A stretch of DNA of 33,827 nt from positions 27,457-61,283 of the forward strand of contig JAHBMJ010005913.1 of the NCBI GenBank assembly GCA_018398765.1, written 5' to 3'. How positions within the stretch are numbered: the first letter of the stretch is position 1; each line of letters opens with the position of its first letter. Both the position numbers and the translations under genes were made by a program. The notes below the pieces were generated by a model. The model did no database searches, had not been told where the DNA came from, and was given only the letters and a program-made list of their open reading frames with translations. Shown here piece after piece: positions 9,674-20,235 of the stretch. This stretch comes from Chromera velia. Lineage: Eukaryota; Sar; Chromeraceae.

Positions 9674-12600
9674 GGAGAGAGAGAGAGGAAGAGAGAGAGA
9701 GAGAGAGAGAGAGAGAAGACTGCACACAACATCAACAACCACCAACCCACTTTGAGATCTGCAAGCGCGTCACAAAGTTTCCTTGCGTCCGCCTCGAACA
9801 CTGCGAACAATGCCCTCACGATTGCGTCCTTCCTGTACTCGTTCACCCCATCCATCATGCCAAAGTCGTAGAACACCAGTCGGCCCTTGGTGTCGACTCC
9901 CACGTTCCCAGGGTGGGGGTCTGCGTGGAAGAAGCCGTGTCTCAGCAGCTGCTGGAGGAAGCATGAGCCCATTTGCCTCGCGATCTTCTTCCTGAACATT
10001 CGGGGAATGCATCCGCAGGAAGCCGAGCAAGGAGAAGCGGGGTGGAATGTCCGGAAGGAACACCCTGCCGCCAAAAAAACGAATAAAGGCAGAGAGAGGC
10101 CACGGAGTAAAACACCATCCAAGACCGACAAGCTGATCACTATTGAGTCGGATTCGCTCAACTCTCTTTCTGATGGAATCGCCTAAGTGTCCCTCTTGGA
10201 CCTTCTGGAAAAAAAATCGACGAGATGGCGGAGTGGCCTGCTGCTTGCCTCAACTTACCGATCGAGTCCGATAGCTTCAATTTTGTCAATGTCTGTGATC
10301 TTCTCGGAAGGGAGGAAATCCATTGTCAACACCTTCCTCCCAGAAAGGCTTTCGTGCACTTTGGGGACCTGCAGGGAGGGGTCGGGGTATGATTCAGTTA
10401 ATCATTCTCCCACACATGATTGGAAAGAAAGAGGCAGAAGAAGGAAGGAGGGAAGAAAGCTTGACGCGGAGAAGCTGGAGGGAGGAATTCCCGTGATGAC
10501 ACTCAAAAGGGAAAACGGAAGAAACAAAAGATCGGGTGAAAACAAACTAACGGAGGGAACAATGCATCCATCCATCCATCCATCCGTAACGAAAATCAGC
10601 TCCGTCTGAAGCCAGTCACCTCTGCCTGTCTCTGTCTGTTCCTTCTCTCTCTCTCACACACACACGAATAATACTCATCAATCCCCTCCCCCGTGACCGA
10701 CCCGAATCCAGGGAACCCTCTCGAACTGCTTCCGGAATCTCCTCGCACAGTCCCGCTCGTGGATGAAGTCGAGTTCCTGAGTAAAGAGAGGAAGAGGAAA
10801 GGGAAGAGGGGACATGGTTGAAGCAGAAGAGGAATGAGAGGAAGGGTGTGAACGTGCACAGAAAGAACAGTGAAAGCCTTTTGAAACTTTTGGGATCATC
10901 TGTCTGTCCATTCGTCTCTCTCTGTCCAGCCATGTACATGTCTGTCGTTCACGAAGCATTCCTCTATTTTCGTTCCCGCGTCTTCATTCGTCCGCAAAAG
11001 GCAAAGCCCTGAATGAACTTCAGAAAGAGCAGAAGCAGCATCTTTCTCTGCAATTTGCCCCTCAATCGAATAGCGAGTTCACCCACACATCTGCCCTCCC
11101 CCTCAAGTCCCATTTTTCTGATCATTCATTCCATTCTTCTGACCCCCCCCCCTCCCAGTCGCGAGAGAACCAACCAACCTACCTCGAATAGAAGCTTCTG
11201 GCTCTCTCTGCTGAGGCCCTTCCAGTTCCTCGCAACCCCATCCCTTTTGGCATCGATAAAATCCATGCAGATAGAGGCGAGCTCCAGGTTCCTCGTGTCC
11301 CTCAGGAACATCCTCCACAAACCCGGCCTTTGCACCTTCACTGCGTACATCTTGCCATATCGGGTGGCTCTGTGGACCTGCAGAAGCACGCACACACACA
11401 GAAGGCTAAACATTCACACTACACTTTTCCCCCTCCCCCTTTCCTCCCAATGAATCATGGGCAGCACCGGCAGAAAACTTTCCTCACTTCTCCGTTTCTC
11501 CTCCATGCGTACGATATATCATCGCTGACCCCTCCCCCCTCCCCGGGGGCCTCCCGGCCTACCTGTGCAAGGGAAGCAGCTGCTATGGGTATGTCCTCAA
11601 ACTCGTCGAATATCGCCCAGACAGGCGCGCCCAGCTCTTCTTCTATTGTGTCGTGCACATGGTCAACCTCAAAATCTGGCACTCGATCCTGCAGGCAGAA
11701 GGGGGCAGTCGGGCAGGCAGTCAGAGGGGTGAGAGAGATCTGGTGAGGTGAGTGTAGGCGTGCGGATGGGGTGGTCTTATGTACCTTGGGAGTGAGGTAG
11801 GCCACCCTAAGGCACAGAGACGCACAAGAGAAAGACGGGAAAGCGACAGAAGCGCAACAGGAAACAAGAGGAAGAACGAAGAAAAGCACAGGCATCGGTC
11901 TGCAGGAAAGAAATACAAAAGAGAGACCTGCCTGCCGACTGTCCACCGAACGAACCTACAGACCTGAAGTTGCGAGAGAGGGATCAAATACTCCCGAGGA
12001 AGGATGTCAGTTCTTGTTGAAAGCAACTGACCAACCTGCAAAGGCACACAGAGTGACACAAAGACAGTGAGACCGTCTGTGAATATTATAATTGCATTCG
12101 GACACACCCGCTGTTGAGTAAAGTGAGGCAGAGAAAGACAGGCAGGAGTCGACGCGAAAGCGCCGTTCGAACCGGGAAAACAGAGCAAGGCCGAAGGAAG
12201 GGAGTGCGAAAACAAAAATGCAACTGGAACTGTCCTTTGCGTGCACAAGACGGGGAATCAGAAAAGTAAAACGCAGATAAGCAAATCTAATAAGTGTCCT
12301 ACCTACCTTGATAAAAGTTGGGCCTAAAGCAAGCAGTTGGTCTGCAATCCAATTTCCGATGCCCTGTTTTTCCTCCGCCTTCATCTGCCCATCAGCAAAA
12401 AACCTCGATCGGGACGTTTTCAGAAGACACCGAGTAAAAAAAATCCACACCTGCGAAGGATTCAACAACCAACACAATCTTCAATGTTCACACACGCACT
12501 TGCATACAACCCGCATCGTACTCTCCAACTTGCGCGAGCGAGAAAGAAGCCAACGGATTCCTGTCCTCTCTTTCTTCCAGTACAACAGATGAGAAATCCT

Positions 12601-13818
12601 CTCCCTCTTGTCGGCATGCATGTAGCTTTCGCCTCCGCTTCATACTCCCCCTCGTGTGTTCTCCTCATGCTTTCCTCAACTTCCTTCCAACTGCTCAGTT
12701 AGGTAATCTCACAGCATTCCCTCGCTCCCTCTCATGCAGTCCCTTTTTTTCTTTTTCTCATTCAGCCACTAAGTCCTTAATAATGCACTCTCTCTCGCTC
12801 ACTGTCTCACTAGCACTCCTAACAGGTTGCAATCCCACCCTCGCTCTCCCTGCCTAGTGCACTCACTCACTCACTCACTCACTTTTGTGTTATGAATCAG
12901 AGAGTCCCAGGTCCACTCCATGTGACCCCGGAACCGCCTCCACTGCCTGACAAAGTAGGTCGGTCTACTTCTGATAATCTCCAAGTGCCGTTCTCGGCAC
13001 GCTTCCACGTACAGATCATCCACAGTCGGTAGTTTCGCAGGCCCCCCATTCAAGATCGTCTCAGCGTTCCACAACACATCCTTTTCCGTCTCCCCCTCCC
13101 CCTTCACCTTCCCCGTTTCATTCACTTTCACTTCCTCTACTGCCCCATAGCCACGCCTTTCAGGCTCCTCAATCCCTTTGTTCTTTCGTTCGAAAGGCTC
13201 CCACTGGTCTTCTTTGTCCCGTAACGGGAGAAGCGCACTGAGCCACTCAGGCACCCACGTCTTGGGCTTGAACTTGGGGTCCGGTTGGATGATCGAGACC
13301 GGGTAGCGGGAGGGAAGCAAATGTTTGAGGTCTGTGGAACCAGTCTGGTTGTCCTCAAACTGGCTGAGCATGCTCTCATTGAAGCCCATGAGGGGGGCAT
13401 AGATGTGTTTCTCGGACTCCTTCCTCTTCTGTTCCATTTCTCTTTTCCACGCTCTCCGTCTCTGTCTCTTGGACCGAAACTCATTTCCTGTGCTTGTATA
13501 CACACGGAAGCCCTCCCCTCGCTCGGAGACATTGGATGAAGAACCAACTGGCGGTTCTGCCGACAACCCACTCACAAAGGTGCCCCCCGCACTGTCTGTT
13601 GCGCACCGACACCGTCTCCGTTTCTTCCATTGCCTCCCGCCGAAAAAACGTCCGCGGGCTAGGGTTAGCGGTCTGCCAGGCACAAACGACCGAGTCACAG
13701 AAAGAAAAAGTGTGGGGCGGTGCTTATGGGTCTGCACGGCGGTCAAGACGAAGGAGACGGAAATGATCAATGCCGCCCTGGCTAGGCACAGGACTCCTGC
13801 CGTTGCCCTTCCCTCCAT
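7006..13818 (-). CDS. ABC1/UbiB-family atypical protein kinase, probably plastid-targeted (13 exons, ~905 aa)
   Basis: Exons on the minus strand, in order: 13818-12883, 12450-12307, 12035-11964, 11688-11563, 11377-11183, 10776-10702, 10368-10259, 9991-9751, 9370-9311, 8996-8904, 8581-8508, 8084-7757, 7269-7006. All introns are GT-AG; the joins between exons 7/8 and 11/12 split an Arg codon and the rest are phase 0. The ATG at 13818 has an in-frame TGA three codons upstream. Residues 8-28 are a hydrophobic signal-like stretch followed by a basic, Arg-rich region, which fits a bipartite plastid presequence. Family motifs are complete: KVGQ (360-363, split by intron 2), the AAAS loop (420-423), AVK lysine (440), HADPHPGN (575-582, catalytic Asp 577) and DFG (595-597). 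A hydrophobic helix lies at about 855-881. It most resembles plant chloroplast ABC1K7/ABC1K8 (OSA1-type) proteins, linked to prenyl-lipid and stress functions in plastid membranes. That subgroup, and the last exon's frame, are inferences. Confidence 0.9.
7270..7756 (-). other. Intron 12 of the ABC1 kinase gene, with compound microsatellites
   Basis: This 487-base intron carries (CAGT)n at 7376-7473, then (CT)n, a CA-rich stretch to about 7530, an alternating CG run of about 22 bases at 7653-7674, and (GA)n to about 7700. The donor is ATG/GTCAGTCAATGG and the acceptor GTGCTGCAG. The CG run is a classic Z-DNA-prone sequence. Frames rich in Ser-Gln-Ser-Val or Ser-Leu across the intron are repeat artefacts. 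Confidence 0.75.
9371..9750 (-). other. Intron 8 of the ABC1 kinase gene, with CA and GA repeats
   Basis: The plus strand holds CA repeats at about 9622-9639, followed by (GA)n with occasional C to about 9717. The intron has donor AAA/GTGGGT and acceptor TGTACAG. Frames through it read as poly Ser-Leu or Arg-Glu and are not coding. Confidence 0.75.
12860..12882 (-). repeat. (GTGA)n repeat forming the intron 1 splice donor
   Basis: Exon 1 ends ...AACACAAAA and the intron opens GTGAGTGAGTGAGTGAGTGA. Several overlapping GTGAGT donor matches therefore lie side by side in 4-base register. Only the first keeps the reading frame into exon 2. Confidence 0.8.
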
Positions 13819-14673
13819 TCGATTTCAGAGAAAGGGAAACCATAAACCAAAAATGAACACGTACGTCAGCATCTGCATCTACATGCGAGCCCCAGGAGAT
13901 GTTGACCGATCATTCCACTACATGCATCCGAAGTCTCTGCATCACGACGATCGAGCAACAGTAAACGTCAGAGACGGGAGATACTTCTCGACACATACAA
14001 GCACACTTTCGAGTTACTGTGAAGACCACATCTGACCCAGATTTGTTTTCTCGAAAACCTTCAGGGAAGCGACCGGATCTGCAGCTTTTGACAGCGGAAA
14101 GAATTGAAGAGGAGGTACACTAGTACGTTGTCTGACTCCATTTTCTCTGCCAGCTGGTTAGCTGCATGGCAATGCCGCTGCACTACGGTGCGAACGAAGG
14201 ATGGCCAGCTTGTGGGGCTCTTAAAAGAAAAGAGCCGACCCCGCGAGAACTTCACGTCGGCCGGGGTCCGCGCGGCGGTGGTGCCGTACCTACAGTTCAG
14301 TGCCGGGGCCCCTGCATGGCAGCCCGTGGGCCGGTCCTCGGGGTCCTACCGCGCGGACGTGCATGGGCCGAGCGCGCGGCCGACCGGCCGGAAGACGAAC
14401 GTACTGAGCAAAACGCTGCCTTTCGGGGCCCACGGACCCGCGCGCCGCGCGGTTGAGGGCCGCGGCCTTTTCGCAAATTAGTGGGAAGCAAAAAAACAAC
14501 CTTTCTTGAAGTGAAATCCTTGAAGAGTACTTCCCTTCGTCTCTCAGTGCAAGCGAGAGGTTGTTTGAGAGTAGAAGGACATTGTCTGTTTGGTTGTTTA
14601 TTTGCATGCTTGTGTCGTGGAGTGAACGGGTAGACCTTTCTTCTCTCTCGATCAATCTCTCATCTTCCTCGAA
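13819..14673. promoter_or_regulatory. Divergent intergenic region between the ABC1 kinase gene and the Gln/His-rich gene
   Basis: 855 bases separate the two start codons, which face away from each other, so this should hold both promoters and 5' untranslated regions. No TATA box is obvious. The middle contains a strongly GC-rich island (about 14195-14465), unlike its flanks. Open frames cross the island on both strands (14104-14481 plus; 14290-14820 minus), but high GC lowers stop frequency, so they are weak evidence of genes. An upstream non-coding or coding exon of the plus-strand gene could lie here. Confidence 0.5.
14195..14465. other. GC-rich, CpG-rich island
   Basis: About 270 bases with many CG dinucleotides (for example GTCCGCGCGGCGG, GAGCGCGCGGCCGACC, CCCGCGCGCCGCGCGG). 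Several segments are self-complementary enough to fold. Composition is far above the surroundings. Candidates are a CpG-type promoter core, a structured transcript, or inserted DNA. The sequence does not decide between them. Confidence 0.5.
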
Positions 14674-16113
14674 ATGTGGCCGTCTCAACACCCTCATCAG
14701 AACCAACAGCGTGAAGCGGTCCCAATGTCCTTGGTATTCGTTGATGGCCGCATCTATCAGCATGCTCTTGTCCCTGCTGTGCCGGGAGGTTTTCTTGGCT
14801 GGGGGGTAGCCCCAGGACATTCTTTCTCAGACTTGCAAATGCGGCAGATGGTTAACAGCACTCCAGGAGAGACTGGAGCTTCTTGCTCTTCTTCGTCACC
14901 GATTCCACAGCGAAGGGGGCGAAAGGGAACAGACAGTACTCGATGTAGCTCCAGAAAGGGATCGTTGCAATCCTTGCAGGGTGAAGTGACGGGAAAGCAA
15001 GTTGTCAAACCGTCACCCTGCAAAGGTTTGAGAGGCAAGCAGCAGAAGTTCGAGAAGTCTTCTTCTTCGTCTCGCATCTCTCTTGCCTCAGGCACGTCTT
15101 CCTGTGCCCTTGTTGGCGACGATCTCCCATCCCGATTTGCGATTGAGATGGCAAGAAAGCAGCAAATGGAGATCTTCGGAGCAGCAGGCGCTGCAGAGGG
15201 AGAGGGAAGTCCGTCTCTTTCGACCCAGGTACCTTTGTCTGGGTGTGGCTCGGCTTCCACCATGTCTCTGGATGCCTTGTCGACAGTTGGGGGGGGTACA
15301 GGATCATCCATCAGCGGTGATATCCCTGATATGCGCGCCGTCGCTGCGGCAGCATGTGAGAGCGTTAGCCCTTTCCCGTCTCCTGCGTCAGGTTCTCTTC
15401 GTTTCTCTTTGGACGATGAGACGCGGGAGTGGATCGATCTTCTGAAAGGGTGTTTCCTTTCCCGTTCAGAGCTTGCTCTGCTTCTTGACGCCCTTCCCAC
15501 CGCTGTGTGGGCAAGAAGGGCTGCGTCAGGTGATCAGATGACCGGTTTGAAGAACTCATTGACTCGTTCCTGCGAGAAGTCTATGAGGAAACATGGTCTG
15601 AAGATTGCACGGAATTCCCTCCTGAAACGCCTTTCTGCACTGAGTAAAGGAGACGATTCCCCTTCCTCCTCGTCCGACTTCGACCTGACTGTTGGTGACT
15701 TGGGGCGAGGTGAGGGCTCTGACGCCCGGATTGCAGCAGAGACTGCCCTCGTTTCCCTCTCCTCCAAATGGCTCGAAGTCCTTGCACGCGTTGCGGCTGT
15801 GCGCATCCGAATCCCCCAGCAGAGGGGGCTCATGGAGAGTGCCGACGAGACGGCATCTGGGTATCGCATCGCATTCGCGGGTGGTTCCAGCATCCAGCAC
15901 AAAGTTTACGAGGTCAGTCAGTCAGTCAACCTGTTTGAATTCATGTCCCACGCTCTTGACCTGTTTTTCGGATCCTTCTTGCAACCCTGTTTGTTTGTTG
16001 ACTCTCTTGGCTATCCGTCCTGCTGCTCCCTTTCTGAAAATGCATTTGATCTCTCTTTCACTCATTCTTTCATGGGACTCTCACTCATTCACTCTGCTTA
16101 TGCCCTCCCTCGT

Positions 16114-16149
<36 letters not shown>

Positions 16150-18223
16150 ATCGACGTGCCAGAGGGAGAGATCAAGGCCGATCCTCTCGAGGTCGCAGAG
16201 ACGGCAACACCGGGGCGCTCTTCCGCTTCTCGCGCTTTCTGTCCCCTCCCTTCCCCCCACAGGGGGAGGGAGAGCAGGACCGTGAGGACTTCTCTGAAGC
16301 TCCTCTGTGCTTCCAGAGTTGGACGCGTCAACGTGACTGCAGAGGCCGTCTCCTCACAGGAACCCGAGCAGGCAGAGTTCGCGTCTGTCCTCACACCCTT
16401 CAGGGCACAGAGAGAGAACCAAGCGGTCATCATTCAGGACTTGAACCACAGGGGCAAAGCCATGAGACTTCTTCGCAGGTCCGTACGTACAAAACTTTCG
16501 TTCGTATGACTTCTCTCCCACCCACCCCCACACACACGTATTATGTTTTTTTGTCCTTGCGGGGAGGTACTCTCATGTCCGTCTCCTTCTTTCTCCTTTC
16601 CGTTCCCAGCATTTCCCTTCCCTTCTTTCCCTAGTTTCTGTTGTGGAGTTTCCACCCCTTTCCCCGTTCACTACTCGAGACTCTCGTTTTCCTTCCCTGT
16701 ATTCTTCCTGCAGATGCGCTGCGACGATCCGCGACTTGCGCAGAATTGTGCCTGCCCTCTCCGGAAGTGGCAGAGGGGAGTTCTGCGAAGTTCCCTTCGG
16801 AGGACCCGGCTCTCAGCTCTCCGAGGGCTTCCACGCCAAATTTGCAGTCTCTCGCTCTCTTGGCCTCCTCAGAGCTGGCCTTGCAGAGGCAGAGGCCCTT
16901 GCCAAGTCCCAGACATTCCTCCAGTTTCCCGGAGGAGGGGGGAGACACCAATCGATGTGCAGTCTCCTCCAGCAGCATCACGCCTCTCCTGGCACCCCCA
17001 ACCCCCTGAGGGTCCCCCCTCACCCGATGCACGTCCCCAGACACACTCCTGCTGCTGCCATCTCCCCGATGTCTGCATCGAGCCCGGCATCAGAAATCCA
17101 GCGGTCCTTCCCCCAGCCCCCCCTTCCCCCCTCTTCAGCTGCCCCCTACACTCTCATCCCCTTTGACCCCCGTCTCGCCCAAACCACAGATGGCTCCTCT
17201 GCCCAGCAGATGGAGGAGGAAGCTGCTGACATGCACCAGCAGCAGGAGGCTGAGGAGTCCCACGCTGACCAGTATCAGCAGCATCAGGAAGGACACTGGG
17301 AGCATGACCAGCAGTATGCCCAGCACGAGCAGCAGCAACAGCATGAGTGGGAGGGTCAACAGTACCCTCATCACCACCAGGAGCAGGGCCAGCAGGAGTA
17401 CCAGGGTCAGGCTGAGCACTCGTGGGTCCAGGTTCCTCAAGGCCAGCAGCAGCAGCAGCAGCAGCCCGAGTACCACTACAGTCACGAGCAGCACCACACC
17501 CAGGAGGATTCCGTGTACCATCAGCAGTCTGCCCACTTCCAACAGCAGGAGCAGCAGCAGCAGTATGGCGAGAACGGGGACGGCTCGTGGGCGCATGCGG
17601 GAGACTCTGCCGCAGCTGCCCTCTACTCTTTTGATGCAGCAGCCGCGGACGCCGCCGCGCAGCAGCACCACCATCAGCAGCCTGATCATCGTATGCAGGC
17701 TCACGATGCTGCCTCCCAAGAAGAGGCAGGAGGAATGTGTGGGGGAGCTTCCGTCAGCCCTCAGAGCGGAGAGATGGAGGATGGATACGGCATCCCCACT
17801 CCTACCCCCACAGAAGAGACGGACGCCCCCCCTCTTCCCATTCAGGTCCTGCCCCCTGCTGACGAGATCCCCTCAGCAGGGGACTGCTCGCCCTCACACG
17901 CGGATTGGGCCGCTGCCGTGTGTGCTGCTTCCCCCGCCCCCGAGGCTGCGCCATCTCACGGCATGAACTATGGGGGGGCTTCTTACCTCCTCTCCCCTCT
18001 GCCCACTGGCCCCGATCCGTGGGCACCTGCTGGAGGCCACGGCATGTCTCCGTTCGTGTACTCCTCCCCTACCGACAACAGGCTGATGCATGCTGAGCAC
18101 CAGTTCGGTCTCCAGCATGGGGGGATGAACGGCAACCCCCCCTGTGTCCCTCCCGAGATGAAGCTGGGACAGACGGAGAACGGAGGGGAGGAGGACGAAG
18201 ACGTTGACCTGATGCAGTTGTAA
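14674..18223 (+). CDS. Unrecognised Ser-rich, Gln/His-rich protein (3 exons, ~1025 aa)
   Basis: Proposed exons are 14674-15912, 16150-16478 and 16714-18223, joined by GT-AG introns (GAG/GTCAGT to GTGCAG; CGCAG/GTCCGT to CCTGCAG). The second junction splits an Arg codon and fits the long frame of exon 3, which ends in TAA. Residues ~50-135 are Ser-rich. Residues ~248-326 and ~348-385 look helical and ordered (for example DDETREWIDLLKGCFLSRSE, RIAAETALVSLSSKWLEVLA). Residues ~688-812 are Gln/His/Glu-rich with a run of seven Gln. The tail is Pro-rich and ends in acidic EEDEDVDLMQL. I recognise no domain. The composition recalls transcription or RNA-associated scaffold proteins, which is only a guess. 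The start is uncertain: in-frame ATGs also occur at 14725, 14839 and 14848, and an upstream exon is possible. Confidence 0.65.
15913..16149 (+). other. Intron 1 of the Gln/His-rich gene; length 3n and free of stops
   Basis: The intron is 237 bases (79 codons) and open in the exon frame, so retention would insert 79 residues instead of truncating the protein. I call it an intron because it opens GTCAGTCAGTCAACC, ends in a (GT)n run plus GCAG, and the translated insert (many Phe, Leu, Cys and a poly Cys-Val end) does not resemble the flanking protein. Confidence 0.65.
17430..17470 (+). repeat. CAG/GCA trinucleotide run encoding polyglutamine
   Basis: A block of CAG codons inside exon 3 encodes seven consecutive Gln, with more interrupted Gln runs either side (17220-17580). 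The encoded length may vary between strains. Confidence 0.8.
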
Positions 18224-18928
18224 GCTTGCAAGTTGCTCTGTTGGAGGGTTCGTTGGTAGCTCGCACGGACTGCATCCAGGCATATGTAATATGTGACAGA
18301 GAGAGAAGGGCTGCGATGACAAACCGTCGTAAAAGTATGAAAACAAAAGGAGTCCACCAAAGGATAAAGTGGGAGGAATGGAGAGATGGAGAGAGAAAGA
18401 AGAATGTCTCGTCGCCGTCTTGCGAGGCTCCGCCGTAGAGGGCGGAGAGGAGAGGAGGAAGGATCGAGAGGAAAGGAGAAGAGAGATAGATGCATGTGGG
18501 AGGGGGGGGAGAGGAGCTACGTGCCCACAGTTGTGGTTGTGTAGTCTCCTTTTTTTCTTTCCCTGCGTCTGTCTGTTTCTTTCTTTCCTTCTCTTCGTTT
18601 CATCCGATCTATCTGTCTGTCTGTCTGCCTGAGAGGGGACAGGCAGGCGACCAACCGGTTTGTTTGTTTCTTTTTGACCGAATGAACGAATGAAGGGATG
18701 AAGGACGAATGGCTTGTCGTCATCCTCTGGCTGGCAGCCCGCTGGCAGCCAGACAGGCGTACGCAGGTCAAGGAAGGAAGAAAGAAGTGGAAATAGAGGC
18801 ACACATAGATAGAAAGAGACTGTCCCGTCAGGAAGGAAGAAGTGTAAGAAAAGAAAGAAACATCCATCTTCATGCGCTCCTTGCTTGCTCAGTTCTGTAC
18901 TGACGAGAAAGGTAAAAGGCCGATTCAT

Positions 18929-18929
18929 G

Positions 18930-18962
<33 letters not shown>
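18929..18962 (+). repeat. (ATTG)n microsatellite
   Basis: Eight perfect ATTG units in the spacer. Confidence 0.9.
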
Positions 18963-18963
<1 letters not shown>

Positions 18964-20188
18964 CTTGGTGACCGTGTGTGAGTGCGCTCCTCCGGTCTCT
19001 CCGTTTCTTTCTTTCTTTCTTGAACCTTGGTTGGTCTTCCTTCCCTTCCTTTTCCCTCCCTCCTGCACACCCCGTCTGTCTGGTTCTTCTTTCGTATTCC
19101 TTTCGTCGATCTCTCCTCGTGTTATGATCTTCTTTCCTCCTCGCTCGTGCTCGTGCGTGTCCATCCAGCAACCCCCCAGACAGAGCTTGCCTGGGTGTGT
19201 CAGAAGAAAGGGGAAGAGAAGGGAAAAGAAGGTGATGGTTCTTCAGTCTTTCTGTCAAGTCTATTTATTTCACACAGTCTACCTTCTTCTTACACACAGT
19301 CATTCATTCGTCCCTTTCTCTCCCTTCTTTCTTTTATATCTTTCTTTTTGCGTTCTGTTCTGCGATACGGACGGACCAAAGAAAGAAAGGAATGGAAAGA
19401 GAGATCTTGAGAAAGGGGAGTCAAGATCTATCTATCTATCTGCATGAGCTCCCTCTAGGTAGCTCGAGCTGCATGGCTCTATTCGATTCTTCGAAACCGG
19501 AAGGACGGACGGAACAACAAGGTTGAATGGTCCCACTTGTCACGAGCACCAAAGTCATACAGAGAAGAAGAAAAAAGGCGGGAAAACGGAAAGGAACGGA
19601 ACAAATGAGCATGAATCGCCTTTCGAGATGTCCGTGCAAGCGAAAGCAATGAACCATCGCTCGTCCCTCGATGCACTTCTTTTTCTGAGTCAGTAGAAAA
19701 CGAAGGCACACGAAGAATCAAGAGAGGGAAAAGAAAGAAAGAAAGCGAGAAAGAGAGAAGAGACAGTCTCCTTTTCAGATGCCTGCCTATCGAGGAGAAA
19801 AGCAAATGAAACAAAGCCCGGCCATGTTCCACTTCTGCTCTGCTGGTATGGTCCGAGAGCATATGCGTGTTCTTTCCTTGACTGTCGATCTGTCTCCTAT
19901 GCTTCGATGATCCTTTTTGCCTTACCTGCCTCCTCATTCAATCAGTCAATCAATCATTCGCTTGCTCGCACTCCTTGCCCCCTTCCTTTCTTCCTCTTCC
20001 CCTCCCCATGCCCACCCCTTGTCAAACGAAAGAACCACGCCGAACCGCATCGCCGGCCCACTTTAGTTCTCTCCTCCCTGCAGGCCCTCGCCGTGCCCGC
20101 AAGTCGTGTCGCTTGCGCTTGAGAGGTTTCACCGGTCTCTCTGTCTGTCTGTCTATTCTCTTGCCTCTCTCTCTGTTCTTATGACTCT

Positions 20189-20235
20189 CCACCCCTTTTC
20201 AAATCCAGTGATCCACCCCTTTTCAAATCCAGTGA
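20189..20235 (+). repeat. Perfect 24-bp tandem duplication
   Basis: The word CCACCCCTTTTCAAATCCAG followed by TGA occurs twice with a 24-base period and no mismatch. No other copy was noticed in the window. Confidence 0.85.

Noticed and set aside
9448-10161. Single 237-codon minus-strand frame through the HADPHPGN region as a separate gene
   Set aside because: It is one kinase exon (9751-9991) extended by chance into the introns on both sides, including the GA/CA repeats.
14290-14820. Minus-strand 176-codon frame (with INEYQGHWDRFTLLVL)
   Set aside because: The N-terminal part looks protein-like, but it overlaps the plus-strand gene and its second half is only the GC-rich island, where stops are rare. 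It is kept as a possibility only.
17135-17719. Minus-strand Leu-rich frame opposite the Gln-rich exon
   Set aside because: It is a shadow of CAG codons read as CTG on the other strand. The plus frame has the consistent splice structure and stop.
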